A stretch of 64,000 nucleotides of DNA from Cotesia glomerata (taxonomy: Eukaryota; Arthropoda; Insecta; Hymenoptera; Braconidae). The notes under the pieces were generated by a model. It saw nothing but the letters and a program-made list of their open reading frames with translations, made no database searches and had not been told where the DNA came from. A program made the position numbers and the translations under genes. Of the stretch, positions 56,701 to 64,000 are shown in pieces. Position 1 is the first letter of the stretch. The number at the start of each line of letters is the position of its first letter. The stretch spans positions 1,178,001-1,242,000 of the forward strand of contig NC_058163.1 in NCBI RefSeq assembly GCF_020080835.1, in the 5' to 3' direction.

Positions 56701-58496
56701 ATATCAACAAACTCTTCTATTATTTAAAAATAACTACCAATAATATTGATAAAATTAATTTCATTAATTTAAAATTTCAGGACGCAATTTTTTTCTTTTC
56801 TATAAATCATAAAAGCCGTTAAATTCCCGCTCAAATAGTTAACTTATTATGATAGGTATTTAGGCTGCATTCGAAAATATCTCTAGATACATAATTAAGA
56901 AATGACCTTGTATATTGTGAACTATTGACATTTTTGAAGATATAATCTCATCCCGATGTTACACTCATCGAGACCTTTCATTTGAGTACCCACATCAATT
57001 TTTCATATATTTTATATATTTATATATTCCACAAATACCATATATATATATATATAAAATATATAAAAAAATGCCTTGTGGGTACTTAAATGAAAGGTCT
57101 CGATGAGTGTAACATCGAAATGAGTTTATATCTTAAAAAATGTCAATAATTAAGAAATTACCTTGTATTTTGTCAACTAATCACATTTTTAAAGAAATGA
57201 GCTCATCCCGATGTTACAATCATCGAGACCTTTCATTTGAGTACCCACATCAATTTTTCATATATTTTATATATTCATATATATTATAGATATGTATATA
57301 TGAAAAATATATCAAAAATGCATGTGGGTACTCAAATGAAAGCTCTCGATGAGTGTAACCTCAGGATGAGCTTATATTCTTAAAAATGTTAATAGTTAAG
57401 AAAGTTAAAGATGACATTTAAAAGTTAAGAATGACATTTTTAAAAATATAAGCTCATCCCGATGTCACACTCATCAAGACCTTTCATTTGAGTACCCACA
57501 TCAATTTTTCATATATTTTATATATTCATATATATTATATATATGTATATATGAAAAATATATCAAAAATTCATGTGGGTACTCAAATGAAAGCTCTTGA
57601 TGAGTGTAACCTCAGGATGAGCTTATATCTTTAAAAATGTTAATAGTCAAGAAAGTACAGTGCAATTTAACTAAAGTCATTATTTTATAAAGCAAAATTT
57701 CATTTATTTATACGGCAATCACGTAGTGACTGCAAGGTGGCTAATAATAAAAATAAAACTCACCAAGTAAAAGCGCAGGTTCTTTATTATCTTCAACAAG
57801 AGCAGTGAGTACCAAAAAAAGCGGATGTTCCGCAGGCAAATGTTCCAATCCATCGGAGCAGTCATCATAAATGACAACTTCTCGGTAATTTTTTCGCCTG
57901 AGCAATTCCTTGTCGTCTTTCTCAGGAGTGAGATCAGCTAGAGCGACTTTTTTCTGCAGGAGTCGCTTTCTATTGATGCGATCACAGCAATTTAAATTAA
58001 TCGCGCCGCGAATATGGCTAGCATTGTAAACAGTGAACGGCCGACAGTCGAGAATCACCAGGCCAGTGGTGGTGTTGATCCTGCTGGCGAGAACATCGGA
58101 ATCGATGGTCCTGCACTTTTGGAGCACCAGCTGTCTCTGGAGATTGCCGGCGTCAGGAAGGCAAGGACTCGTTGGGAGAGAAGCGATCCCTGCTTCTAGC
58201 TTGGACCGCTTTGAACACGAGCTGGTGGGTAAGACACTTCGGAGGTAGTTGAACTGAAGATTGTAAGACTGGTGGTGAAGACGGTGGATGTCGTCGCCGA
58301 TGTCGATGCTGTTGGTGCTGCCACCACTGGCATCCTGGTTGCTGCTGCTTGAAGAAATCGTCGACAGAGTCGGCGAACTCGGCGTCAGCAGGTACCGTTC
58401 AGCTGGACCTGGACCTGGCTCAGAGAGACTTCGGTTCAATGCCAGCTTCAGGTTGTCCCGAGGTCGTGAAACCGGCTCGTAGACTAGGGTTGACAT
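30892..58496 (-). CDS. DUSP10: DUSP10 (MKP-5) dual-specificity MAP kinase phosphatase
   Basis: Coding segments 57764-58496, 34544-34930 and 30892-31226 join in phase and give 484 residues; human DUSP10 has 482. Residues about 140-260 form the rhodanese-like kinase-docking domain, with VILDCRPFTVYNASHI and the basic docking motif RINRKRLLQKK at 173-183. The phosphatase domain follows (about 303-440): VLPFLYLGN, general acid D356 in PANDS, then HCQAGISRS with catalytic C387 and R393, and the DUSP10-typical RPIISPNLNFMGQLLE. The enzyme dephosphorylates Thr and Tyr of JNK and p38. The N-terminal 100 residues are Ser/Pro rich. ATG 58496 is chosen because the best first exon ends with an in-frame stop. 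The 22.8 kb intron is repeat-filled with AP-1-bearing islands. In flies the JNK phosphatase puckered is the functional counterpart. Confidence 0.93.
31290..32200 (+). repeat. Family A array, plus orientation (DUSP10 intron)
   Basis: About five units with TTTTTTGGGCTTAAAAGTTT and CACCAGTTCCTCAAAAAAA. It ends at the left edge of the island at 32.2 kb. Short open frames within it are repeat by-products. Confidence 0.88.
32201..32775. promoter_or_regulatory. Intronic island with two AP-1 sites
   Basis: Non-repetitive DNA between oppositely oriented family A arrays. AP-1 heptamers in RTGASTCAY context lie at 32305-32311 (ATGAGTCAC) and 32682-32688 (ATGACTCAC). A (TTA)n tract is at about 32423-32455. 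Candidate JNK-responsive enhancer of DUSP10; inferred from motifs only. Confidence 0.45.
32780..34220 (-). repeat. Family A array, minus orientation (DUSP10 intron)
   Basis: About seven units with TTTGAGGAAAATTTTAAGCC and AATAGATCAAAAGTTAT, the complement of the plus arrays. It starts at the right edge of the 32.2-32.8 kb island. The remaining 34,220-34,540 is plain A/T-rich intron. Confidence 0.87.
34544..34930 (-). CDS. DUSP10: DUSP10 coding exon 2
   Basis: Acceptor TTGTTGCAG at 34931 and donor ATTG|GTAATT at 34543. It begins GGHREFQRRHRDLCEDTLL, the end of the rhodanese domain (human GGLSSFKQNHENLC). A Pro/Cys-rich linker follows, then the phosphatase domain start SRVLPFLYLGN through YFEEAFNFI, including general acid D356. 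Confidence 0.93.
34931..35060. promoter_or_regulatory. AP-1 site 30 bp upstream of exon 2
   Basis: TGACTCA at 34960-34966 in ATGACTCAC context sits just inside the long intron, in a short unique stretch before the next family A array. Confidence 0.35.
35070..37420 (+). repeat. Family A array, plus orientation, the longest (about 12 units)
   Basis: Period about 190-193 bp, measured between TGATCTATTG words at 35720, 35913 and 36104. Units carry TTTTTTGGGCTCAAAATTTT and CTTCCTCTACAATTTTC. It ends at the island at 37.4 kb. Confidence 0.9.
37421..38900. promoter_or_regulatory. Intronic island with two AP-1 sites
   Basis: Unique DNA with AP-1 heptamers at 37564-37570 (ATGACTCAC) and 38278-38284 (ATGACTCAC). 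The sub-block 38200-38380 is GC-richer and also has GATTGGTT (an inverted CCAAT box) and GGCGCGGGAAGT, which could mark an internal promoter. 37660-37930 is A/T low complexity. Flanked by family A plus array on the left and minus array on the right. Confidence 0.42.
38901..40150 (-). repeat. Family A array, minus orientation
   Basis: About six units with GAGGAAACTTTTGAGCC, AAAAGAAGTTTTTAGGA and AGATCAAAAGTTATG. It starts at the right edge of the 37.4-38.9 kb island. Confidence 0.9.
40151..40780. promoter_or_regulatory. Intronic island with an AP-1 site
   Basis: Unique block including GACGCACGCGAAATATTTTC and TCGAGATCGAGGTCGATC. AP-1 heptamer TGAGTCA lies at 40493-40499 in a perfect palindromic ATGAGTCAT context. 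Candidate DUSP10 enhancer by motif and location. Confidence 0.42.
40785..41327 (+). repeat. Family B array, left part (split by a transposon)
   Basis: About three units with TTTTCAAAAGTTTAAAATG and TCCCTAGTTTTCAAAAG. The array is interrupted at 41328 and resumes at 42984 in register, showing that the transposon inserted into it. Confidence 0.8.
41328..42983. mobile_element. Inverted-repeat transposon as a tandem dimer (788 bp offset) within family B array
   Basis: The left end TGGGGCATTCCAT and right end ATGGAATGCCCCA are perfect 13 bp inverted repeats flanked by TA on both sides. Inside, two near-identical halves begin at GCATTCCATGC (41332) and ACATTCCATGC (42120), an offset of 788 bp. Each half contains GTCCCACCAGTCACA and ends near TTTACTATAG. 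No transposase frame is visible, so it is non-autonomous. Confidence 0.75.
42984..43475 (+). repeat. Family B array, right part
   Basis: Continuation of the array interrupted at 41328, with the same words TTTTCAAAAGTTTAAAG and CAAAATTTGAATTTAAAG. Confidence 0.8.
43476..44090. promoter_or_regulatory. Intronic island with an AP-1 site
   Basis: Unique DNA; 43860-44050 is GC-richer and contains TGAGTCA at 43980-43986 (GTGAGTCAC context) and CACGTG at 43925-43930. The 61-codon plus-strand frame at 43871 has no recognisable domain and I do not call it a gene. Confidence 0.4.
44100..45150 (-). repeat. Family A array, minus orientation
   Basis: About five units (GAGGAAACTTTTAAGCCC, AAAAGAAGTTTTTAAGAGC). 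It lies directly right of the 43.5-44.1 kb island, following the same polarity as the other minus arrays. Confidence 0.88.
45151..45725. promoter_or_regulatory. Intronic island with an AP-1 site
   Basis: Unique block; TGAGTCA at 45633-45639 in palindromic ATGAGTCAT context, within the GC-richer patch 45590-45690 (GGTCCAGAGACCCGCCAGCG). CACGTG occurs at about 45353. Candidate enhancer. Confidence 0.42.
45726..46300 (+). repeat. Short tandem array, about 195 bp unit, three copies
   Basis: GGCCCAACTTGCC-type words occur at about 45851, 46048 and 46240 (offsets 197 and 192). GAGACCTTTTTTGTTCCAAA recurs with them. Distinct in sequence from families A and B. 46,300-46,500 is A/T low complexity. 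Confidence 0.75.
46739..47730 (+). mobile_element. Nested Helitron-like element of a second family
   Basis: It begins TCTTTATATATA after an A and ends GGGTTTGCTAG before a T, the Helitron A/T insertion rule with TC...CTAG termini. GACA..TGTC can form a short hairpin before the end. Near the 5' end is CTCCTCCTAAACGGCTGGAC, a block widespread in arthropod repeats. The interior holds the same palindromic minisatellite (GTGGGTACTCAAATGAAAG) found in the other Helitron-like copies, although the ends differ. Confidence 0.6.
47433..47495. repeat. (TA)n microsatellite inside the Helitron
   Basis: About 30 TA dinucleotides in the loop segment of a minisatellite palindrome. Confidence 0.95.
47731..47792. 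repeat. (TA)n microsatellite flanking the nested Helitron
   Basis: About 30 TA dinucleotides directly after the CTAG terminus; probably expanded from host sequence at the insertion site. Confidence 0.95.
48082..48690. other. Unique intronic island, no AP-1 site
   Basis: Non-repetitive, GC-richer at 48250-48320 (TTGGACGCCTTCGGCCTTGC) and 48480-48560. No protein-like frame. It may be regulatory; unlike the other islands, I found no TGASTCA here. Confidence 0.35.
48691..50255 (+). repeat. Family A array, plus orientation
   Basis: About eight units with TTTTTGGGCTCAAAAGTTTC and CACCAGTTCCTCAAAAAAAT. It ends at the island at 50.26 kb. Confidence 0.9.
50256..51055. promoter_or_regulatory. Intronic island with two AP-1 sites
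   Basis: Unique block of about 800 bp with AP-1 heptamers at 50505-50511 (GTGAGTCAT) and 50935-50941 (ATGACTCAC). The minus-strand 84-codon frame at 50273-50527 has no recognised domain. Flanked by family A plus array on the left and minus array on the right. Confidence 0.45.
51056..52550 (-). repeat. Family A array, minus orientation, with nearly identical 189 bp units
   Basis: Units at about 51291-51860 are almost identical with an offset of 189 bp (63 codons), measured at TAGGGAATTGTATAGGAAGG. The identity indicates recent local duplication. Because 189 is divisible by three, the same open frame recurs in each unit; the inferred peptides are low-complexity. Confidence 0.92.
52551..53060. 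promoter_or_regulatory. Intronic island with an AP-1 site
   Basis: TGACTCA at 52940-52946 (ATGACTCAG) in unique DNA. 52820-52910 also contains repeated TAACTTATAAC/ATAACATATAAC words, a minor local repeat. Confidence 0.38.
53061..54590 (+). repeat. Family B tandem array
   Basis: About nine units with GGACTTGTCCGTAATTTTTA and TTTTTTATAGAGAATTAAAT; unit length alternates because some copies are internally shortened. No gene. Confidence 0.88.
54591..55220. other. Short unique block and A/T-rich intron
   Basis: 54,600-54,800 is unique DNA with a 74-codon plus-strand frame lacking family resemblance. 54,860-55,200 is A/T-rich and shares TTATTAACAGTCGATAAATT with an inverted copy at about 56,505-56,525. 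No gene called. Confidence 0.35.
55221..56200. promoter_or_regulatory. Largest intronic island, three AP-1 sites
   Basis: About 1 kb of non-repetitive, relatively GC-rich DNA 1.6 kb downstream of the first coding exon. AP-1 heptamers lie at 55527-55533 (ATGAGTCAT), 55838-55844 (GTGACTCAT) and 56115-56121 (GTGAGTCAT). It is the densest AP-1 cluster in the window and the strongest enhancer candidate for DUSP10. Confidence 0.5.
56201..56850. other. A/T-rich intron without recognised features
   Basis: Contains an inverted, imperfect copy of part of 54,950-55,060 (TTATTAACAGTCGATAAATT and its complement). Otherwise nothing recognisable. Confidence 0.4.
56880..57744 (+). mobile_element. Helitron-like element, copy 5, abutting DUSP10 exon
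   Basis: Starts TCTCTAGATACATAATTAAG after an A and ends with a hairpin (GCAATCAC..GTGACTGC) and AAGGTGGCTAA before T, the CTRR rule. The interior has three palindromic minisatellite units. Orientation is opposite to copies 1-4. Its 3' end lies 19 bases from the donor of the DUSP10 coding exon at 57763. Confidence 0.68.
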
Positions 58497-58537
58497 TGTT
58501 GGTTTTTTGTAATCTGCCGGGCTCGAGGGTGGAGAAA
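57764..58537 (-). CDS. DUSP10: DUSP10 coding exon 1 (N-terminus and rhodanese domain)
   Basis: Acceptor ATTTTTTAG at 58538 and donor CTTG|GTGAGT at 57763. Coding probably starts at ATG 58496, leaving 41 leader bases. It encodes a Ser/Pro-rich N-terminus, then LVILDCRPFTVYNASHI, RINRKRLLQKK and KEPALLLG. Open in frame to the acceptor, so a longer N-terminus is possible only if an upstream exon adds a Met. Confidence 0.92.
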
Positions 58538-58579
58538 CTAAAAAATAAAAAAAAATTTTTTTATTATTATTAGGCATAG

Positions 58580-60660
58580 TTGATAACTATTAATAGTAAA
58601 TTTTTTAAAAAAATATCTATAGTTGTTACGACAGTAATAATTAATTGTGAATACTATTATTAATATTAAAAACTATCGATAGTTGTTAATATAAGTCATA
58701 GTAGTTATTATGAATAGTTTTTACTACGATTTACATTTTTTATAGCTATTTAAATTGAACAGTCATAACTATGAATGATAATAATTATAATTATCAATAG
58801 TAGTAATAACTATCAATAATAGTAACTATCGATAGTAACAATAACTACCAATAATAGTTGTAACTATCGATAGTAGCAATAACTATCAATATTAACATTA
58901 AATATCGATAGTATTAATAACTATCAATAATAGTAGTAACTACCAATAGTTTTAAAAAACTATTACTTCTATTTATTATTAATTACTAATAGTTAGTAAG
59001 TTTAATAATGTAACTATCAATGGTAATAACTATCAATAATAGTAATAACTATTAATAGTTTATAAACTATTACACTTTCTTAACTATTATGACCTACTAA
59101 TAGTTATTTTAATACAGTAGTATCACTATTAATAGTGATAACTATCATTAATAGTAATAACTATTGATAGTTAAAAAACTATTACATTTTTTTAAAATTA
59201 GGAACTACTGATAGTTCTTATAGTACAAAAGCACAACTATTAATAGTAGTAACTATCGATAGTTAAGAAACTTATACGTTTTTTGAACATTAGAAACTAT
59301 TGACAGTTATTATAATTCAATAGTATAACTATTAATAATAGTAACTATCAATAATAGCAATGACTATCAATAATAGTAGTTATAACTATCGATTATTAAG
59401 AAACTATTAATTTTTTTATTATTATGAACTATTAATAGTAATTTTTGTACAATAGTGCAACTATTAAAAGGAGTAACTATTAATAGTAGCTATAACTATC
59501 GATAGTTGTACTAACTATCAATATTAGTAATAATTATCGATAGTTAAGAAACTATTACATTTTTTGAACTACTGATAGTTATTATAGTTTAATAGTCCAA
59601 CTATTAACAGTAGTAACTATCGATAGTAGCAATAACTATCAATAATATTCAAAACTATCAGTAGTTAAAAAACTATTACATTTTTTATTGTTATTATTAA
59701 TTTCTGATAGTTCTTATGATTCAAAAGTACAACTATTAATGGTAGTAACTATAAATAGTTAATGATAACTATCAATAATAGTAGTTATAACTATCGATAG
59801 TTGTACTAACTATCTATCGTAATAATAACTATCCATAGTTAAGAAATTATTACATTTTTTATTATTATTATTAACTTCTAGTAGTTCTTATGATTCAAAA
59901 GTACAACTATTATAAGTAGTAACCATAAATCGTAGCGATTACAATCAATAATAGTAGTTATAACTATCGATAGTTGGACTAACTATCAATAGTACTAATA
60001 ACTATCGATAATTAAGCAACTATCACAGTTTTTTTTTGTTATTATGAACTATTGATAGTTTTTGTAGTACAATAGTACAACTATTAATAATAGTAAGTAT
60101 CAATAGCAGTAAAAACTATCAATAATAATCATAACTATCAATAGTTAAGAATCTATTACATTATTTATTATTATTACTAACTACTGATAGTTCTTGTAGT
60201 TTAAAAGTATAATTATTGATAGTAGTAATTATAAATAGTAGCGATAACTATCGATAGTTGGACTAACTATCGATAGTAGTAATAACTATCGATAGTTAAG
60301 AAACTATTACAGTTTTTTTTTATTATTATGAACTACTGATATTTATTGTAGCACAATAGTACAATTATTAGTAGTAGTAACTATCAATAGCAGTAAAAAC
60401 TATCAATAATTGTAGTAACTATCGATAGTTAAGAAACTATCACTTTTTTTCAACTATAATAACCTACTAATAGTTTTTTAAGTACAATAGCACAACTATT
60501 AATAGTGGTAACTATCAATAATAGTAATAACTATCGATAGTTTAAAAATTATTACATTATTTAAATCTTACAAGTTATTAACAGTAATTATAGTACATAA
60601 ATTATCTAACTATCAATAGCAATACTTAAAATCAATTTAATAACTATTACAACTACCCGT
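58580..60660. repeat. Degenerate array of TATCGATA palindromes (DUSP10 intron 1)
   Basis: A 2 kb region is built from ACTATCGATAGTTAAGAAA-like words with TAATAGTAGTAACTA spacers. At least 16 exact TATCGATA octamers occur, for example at 58674, 58827, 58864, 59254, 59618, 60268 and 60532. There is no clean unit length. TATCGATA is the core of the DREF-binding DRE of flies. Confidence 0.85.
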
Positions 60661-60806
60661 AATAATTATAAAAAAAATCCTAAATATAAAAATGACTATC
60701 CGACAGAAATATCACAAAAAGTGTGATGAAAAACGAGGGATAAACGGTGCCCAAACAAAAAACTCTATAAATAAACTAAACAGTGATTAAAAAAATACAG
60801 TGTATA

Positions 60807-60915
<109 letters not shown>

Positions 60916-60919
60916 CATT

Positions 60920-61384
60920 AGTATTGAGCATATGATACCACTATATATATCCAACTTTTATTACTATATACTATACATATACTACTATCGGCGTGTAGCG
61001 TGTACACACTCCAGGACCAGATGAGTCATGCCCTAATATTAGAAGGTGAGGTCTCATCTTTTTTCTTTATCTCCCCACTCCCACTCCTCACCTCCTCCCG
61101 CTGTTGGACGAATTTTTTCTCGCCCCCCTCCAGCTCGGGTCGTCGTTCCTTCTTTCTTATTCGTATATTTTAATGTGAGTAAACGCTTAAGAATTTAAAA
61201 CCAGCCTCGAGACATTTACTAACCTACAGGTGTACTTACACCTGTTTCACAATTAATTTTTATTTTTACACTTTTCTCCTAATTAATTAATAAACCTTAA
61301 ATTAAAAATTCCCGGGCGGGAATTTTTAATAAAATTTATAAAATTCAAATTTAAAAATTTTCCCGCTCTTTTTTTTCAGCTCAC
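60920..61384. promoter_or_regulatory. Intron 1 island downstream of the putative DUSP10 promoter, one AP-1 site
   Basis: TGAGTCA at 61022-61028 in palindromic ATGAGTCAT context, within GC-richer DNA (CCCACTCCCACTCCTCACCT at about 61075). A second possible minus-strand donor (GGT|GTAAGT) sits at 61239. Confidence 0.42.
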
Positions 61385-61392
61385 CTTAATAA

Positions 61393-61424
<32 letters not shown>

Positions 61425-61676
61425 TGTAAATATAAGTAATCCTTCGCACACTTGTCACTGACTCATTTGAATAAACACTGCACTAAAAAACCGAAAAATT
61501 AATTATATAAATTAATTATTAATTACACGGTAAAATTTACTAACAGATTTTTTTTTAAATTGTAATTATTAATGACAATTTATTTATTAATTATTAATAG
61601 TCAATGAATATATTAATATTGCTGTCATTAGTATAAATATTTGTCGACTAAACGCGTCGAGTGTCGAACAGTAACT
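61385..61676 (-). other. DUSP10: Putative non-coding first exon of DUSP10
   Basis: On the minus strand it runs from a predicted start at 61676 to a strong donor ATTAAG|GTGAGC (intron from 61384). Splicing to 58537 puts a TAA stop immediately upstream in frame, so the exon would be leader and translation would start at ATG 58496. It also contains an AP-1 heptamer at 61459-61465 (CTGACTCAT). Confidence 0.42.
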
Positions 61677-61745
61677 GAGTTTCCGTCGACGAGTATGAGA
61701 GAGACCGAGCAGAGCTGCTAACTGCCCGGTAAAATAAGCCAATCA
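61643..61745 (-). promoter_or_regulatory. DUSP10: Putative DUSP10 core promoter: Inr, DPE, CCAAT box
   Basis: The minus strand has TCAGTT with A(+1) at 61676, a full arthropod initiator match. AGTCG lies at +28 to +32 (61645-61649), matching the DPE consensus RGWYV at exactly the required spacing, with G at +24. There is no TATA box. An inverted CCAAT box (ATTGG on the minus strand, 61739-61743) lies near -65, and a GAGAGAGACC stretch at 61697-61706 near -25. The gene position fits. Confidence 0.5.
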
Positions 61746-61749
61746 GACT

Positions 61750-63010
61750 TACGCTATCAGCTGACGGAGAGAGACCGATTATGTTTACTGGTGGGGCTTA
61801 CAACAAATGTAATTTTAAATTTTGTTGTACCTGTCTTTTTGTTGCCTGACAAATGCATTTTGATAAAAAAATATCTTTTTTATCTTGAGATTAACAGGCA
61901 CAATTATTTGTTGTAATTAACTCTGATTTTTACACAGTAATTATTACTGCTCAATAATTATTTATAGTAATTATTAAATATAATTTTTACTATTAACAGT
62001 AACAAAAATTTTTTAATTCCATTTATAGTAATATTACTAACTACTATTCACAGTAATATTTACAATTAATTATTATAAAAAATTGTGATTTTGTAATTAA
62101 TACTATTCATAGTTAAAACTGTATTATTAACTCGGATTTTACACTTGTTAATAATTAATAATGGTGTGCCATTAACTTACCCCCAGAATTTAATATCAAG
62201 ACAATTAATACCTGTAATTTGATCCCACCGACAAATAAACAACTAAGTATTATCATTCAAATTAATAGTTAATACTGTTATTACAGTTATAACTATTACA
62301 ACAGTAATAATTACCGTTAATTTTTTACTGTAATAAACTATGATTTTTTTTATAATACTGTTTATAGTTACAACTATTAATTGTAATTTTATGATTTCAC
62401 ACAATAATTATTACTAGTCATAGTAACTACTATTCCAATCATTCCAATAATTATTGATGGTAATAATTACAATTACTGTAATAAATTATGATCTTGTATC
62501 TAACATTAATCATAGTTACAATTATGTGTTATTAACTCGAATTTTAAATTTGTTAATAATTACTATTCACTGTAATAACTACTATTATTTTTATTTCAAT
62601 ATTGACAGTAATTATTAAAGTTAACTCTAATTTTCTTTTAAAACTATAAATAGTTACAATTATATGTTAAAATTAATATTTATTAATTGATAACTATTCA
62701 GAATCACTAAAATTATTACTGTTTCAAAATTGACAGTAATAATTACAATTATTAAATAAAAATTAACTATTAATAATTACTAATACTAATTATTTACAAC
62801 AAAAATACCATGACATTAATAGTAAAAATTGTTTTTAAAAATTAATTATACCTTTAAATTTGTTAATAATTAAAATTTATAGTCACTATGCTCCAATTAA
62901 TATTGACAGTAATAGTTACAATTATTAAATTAAATTATAAAATAAAAATTGTCATTATTAATAGTTATAATTATTAAATAAAATAATAATTATTAATTAT
63001 TATTGAAAAT
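61750..63010. other. A/T-rich upstream DNA with TAATTATTACTGT words
   Basis: Diffuse repetition of TAATAATTACAATTA and AACAGTAA-type words without fixed period, upstream of the putative DUSP10 promoter. No gene, promoter motif cluster or mobile element is recognisable. Confidence 0.4.
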
Positions 63011-63019
63011 TATCATTTA

Positions 63020-63400
63020 TTAATGATAATTATTAATTATTAACAATAATTATTAATTATTTACAATAATTATTAACTATTAACAATAATTATTAATTAT
63101 TAACAATAATTATTAATTATTAACAATAATTATCAATTATTAACAATAACTATTAATTATCAACAATAATTATTAATTATTAACAATAATTATTAATTAT
63201 TAACAATAATTATTAATTATTAACAATAATTATTAATTATCAACAATAATTATTAATTATTAACAATAATTATTAATTATTAACAATAATTATTAATTAT
63301 TAACAATAATTATTAATTATTAACAATAATTATTAATTATTAACAATAATTATTAATTATTAACAATAATTATCAATTATTAATAAACAATAATTATTAA
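63020..63400. repeat. 20 bp tandem repeat
   Basis: About 18 near-perfect copies of AATAATTATTAATTATTAAC. Period 20 and high identity indicate recent slippage expansion. Confidence 0.95.
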
Positions 63401-63689
63401 TTATTATCATTAAATAATAATTATCAATTTACAAAATGATTCATAGTAGTAAAAAAAAAATTTAACTATCACACATTATTACAACAATTTACCCCAACTT
63501 TTAATAGTTGCAACTATTAAAAAAAAAATTAAAACTTTTAAAAATAATCACTATAAAAAAACATGGAAAAAATTTCCACTTACTTAAAACAAAAAAAATA
63601 ACAATTAGCAATAACAATTAATTAAAAAACATAAAATGAACACTCATTGACAGTAATAATGTCTCATTTTAAACTATACCAGTTAATTT

Positions 63690-64000
63690 TTATTCTTGTA
63701 TGACGTTTTTAATATTAAAGATGTGTAAAATACGTGAACGGCGCGTGGACTGAGTTGCAAATGTGTTGGTCGCGGATGGTTTTAAATGATGCGCGCGCAT
63801 GACGTTCAATGTGTATATTTACCTTCTACATTCGCAAACAAACATATAAAATGATTTAAAACGGCTGATGAGTCATACCCACGTCGTTTTACGTTCGTTA
63901 TCTTACTCGCTGCGTTTTTATCTCTCTTTATTTCTTGGCGCACTTTTCAGTTGTTATTATTATTATCATCGTCGATTACACATACTAGACAATGTTCAGT
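63690..64000. promoter_or_regulatory. GC-richer upstream block with an AP-1 site (window edge)
   Basis: TGAGTCA at 63869-63875 (ATGAGTCAT) and a GATGCGCGCGCATGACG palindrome-rich stretch (about 63787). It lies about 2.2 kb upstream of the predicted DUSP10 start and may be a distal element or belong to the next gene. Confidence 0.35.

Noticed and set aside
58014..58573. Plus-strand frames opposite DUSP10 exon 1
   Set aside because: Shadows of the rhodanese-domain exon; no resemblance to proteins.

Overview
The window is AT-rich animal DNA, most likely from an insect and plausibly a hymenopteran. The evidence is GT-AG introns, arthropod-style core promoter motifs, and three recognisable metazoan genes embedded in large amounts of tandem repeat and transposon-derived DNA. 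Species is not determinable from the sequence alone. Less than 4% of the window is coding.

Layout: (i) 1-8 kb is tandem-repeat arrays plus a Helitron-like element that contains a tRNA-like foldback. (ii) 8.1-8.3 kb on the minus strand is one isolated coding exon with a signal peptide, from an unrecognised gene that probably continues out of the window. (iii) 9.7-13.8 kb on the minus strand is a mitochondrial fission regulator (MTFR1/MTFR2 family) in four coding exons. (iv) 14.6-18.8 kb is a transposon cluster: a Dong/R4-like LINE remnant inside a (TAA)n tract, a second LINE 3' end interrupted by other insertions, and a TA-flanked MITE. (v) 20.8-26.2 kb on the plus strand is a PAWR (Par-4) orthologue in seven coding exons. 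(vi) 26.5-28.35 kb is a dimeric transposon-like duplication. (vii) 30.9-61.7 kb on the minus strand is a DUSP10 (MKP-5) MAP-kinase phosphatase. It has three coding exons (484 codons before the stop), a 22.8 kb intron and a likely non-coding first exon. The remainder is upstream DNA.

Two tandem-repeat families of about 190 bp (A) and 183 bp (B) fill most of the DUSP10 introns. Between the arrays lie short, less AT-rich islands. These islands, the promoter region and the upstream flank together hold 17 AP-1 heptamers (TGASTCA) in 33 kb, against one in the first 30 kb, and that one overlaps a splice donor. DUSP10-class enzymes inactivate JNK and p38, and AP-1 is the transcriptional output of JNK. 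The layout therefore suggests a JNK-AP-1-DUSP10 negative feedback circuit, analogous to puckered in flies. Family A arrays also follow a polarity rule: plus-orientation arrays end at the left edge of an island and minus-orientation arrays lie to its right.

A second theme is intron growth by Helitron-like elements. At least five related copies carry internal palindromic minisatellites. Four lie in introns of MTFR, PAWR and DUSP10, often within tens of bases of a splice site.
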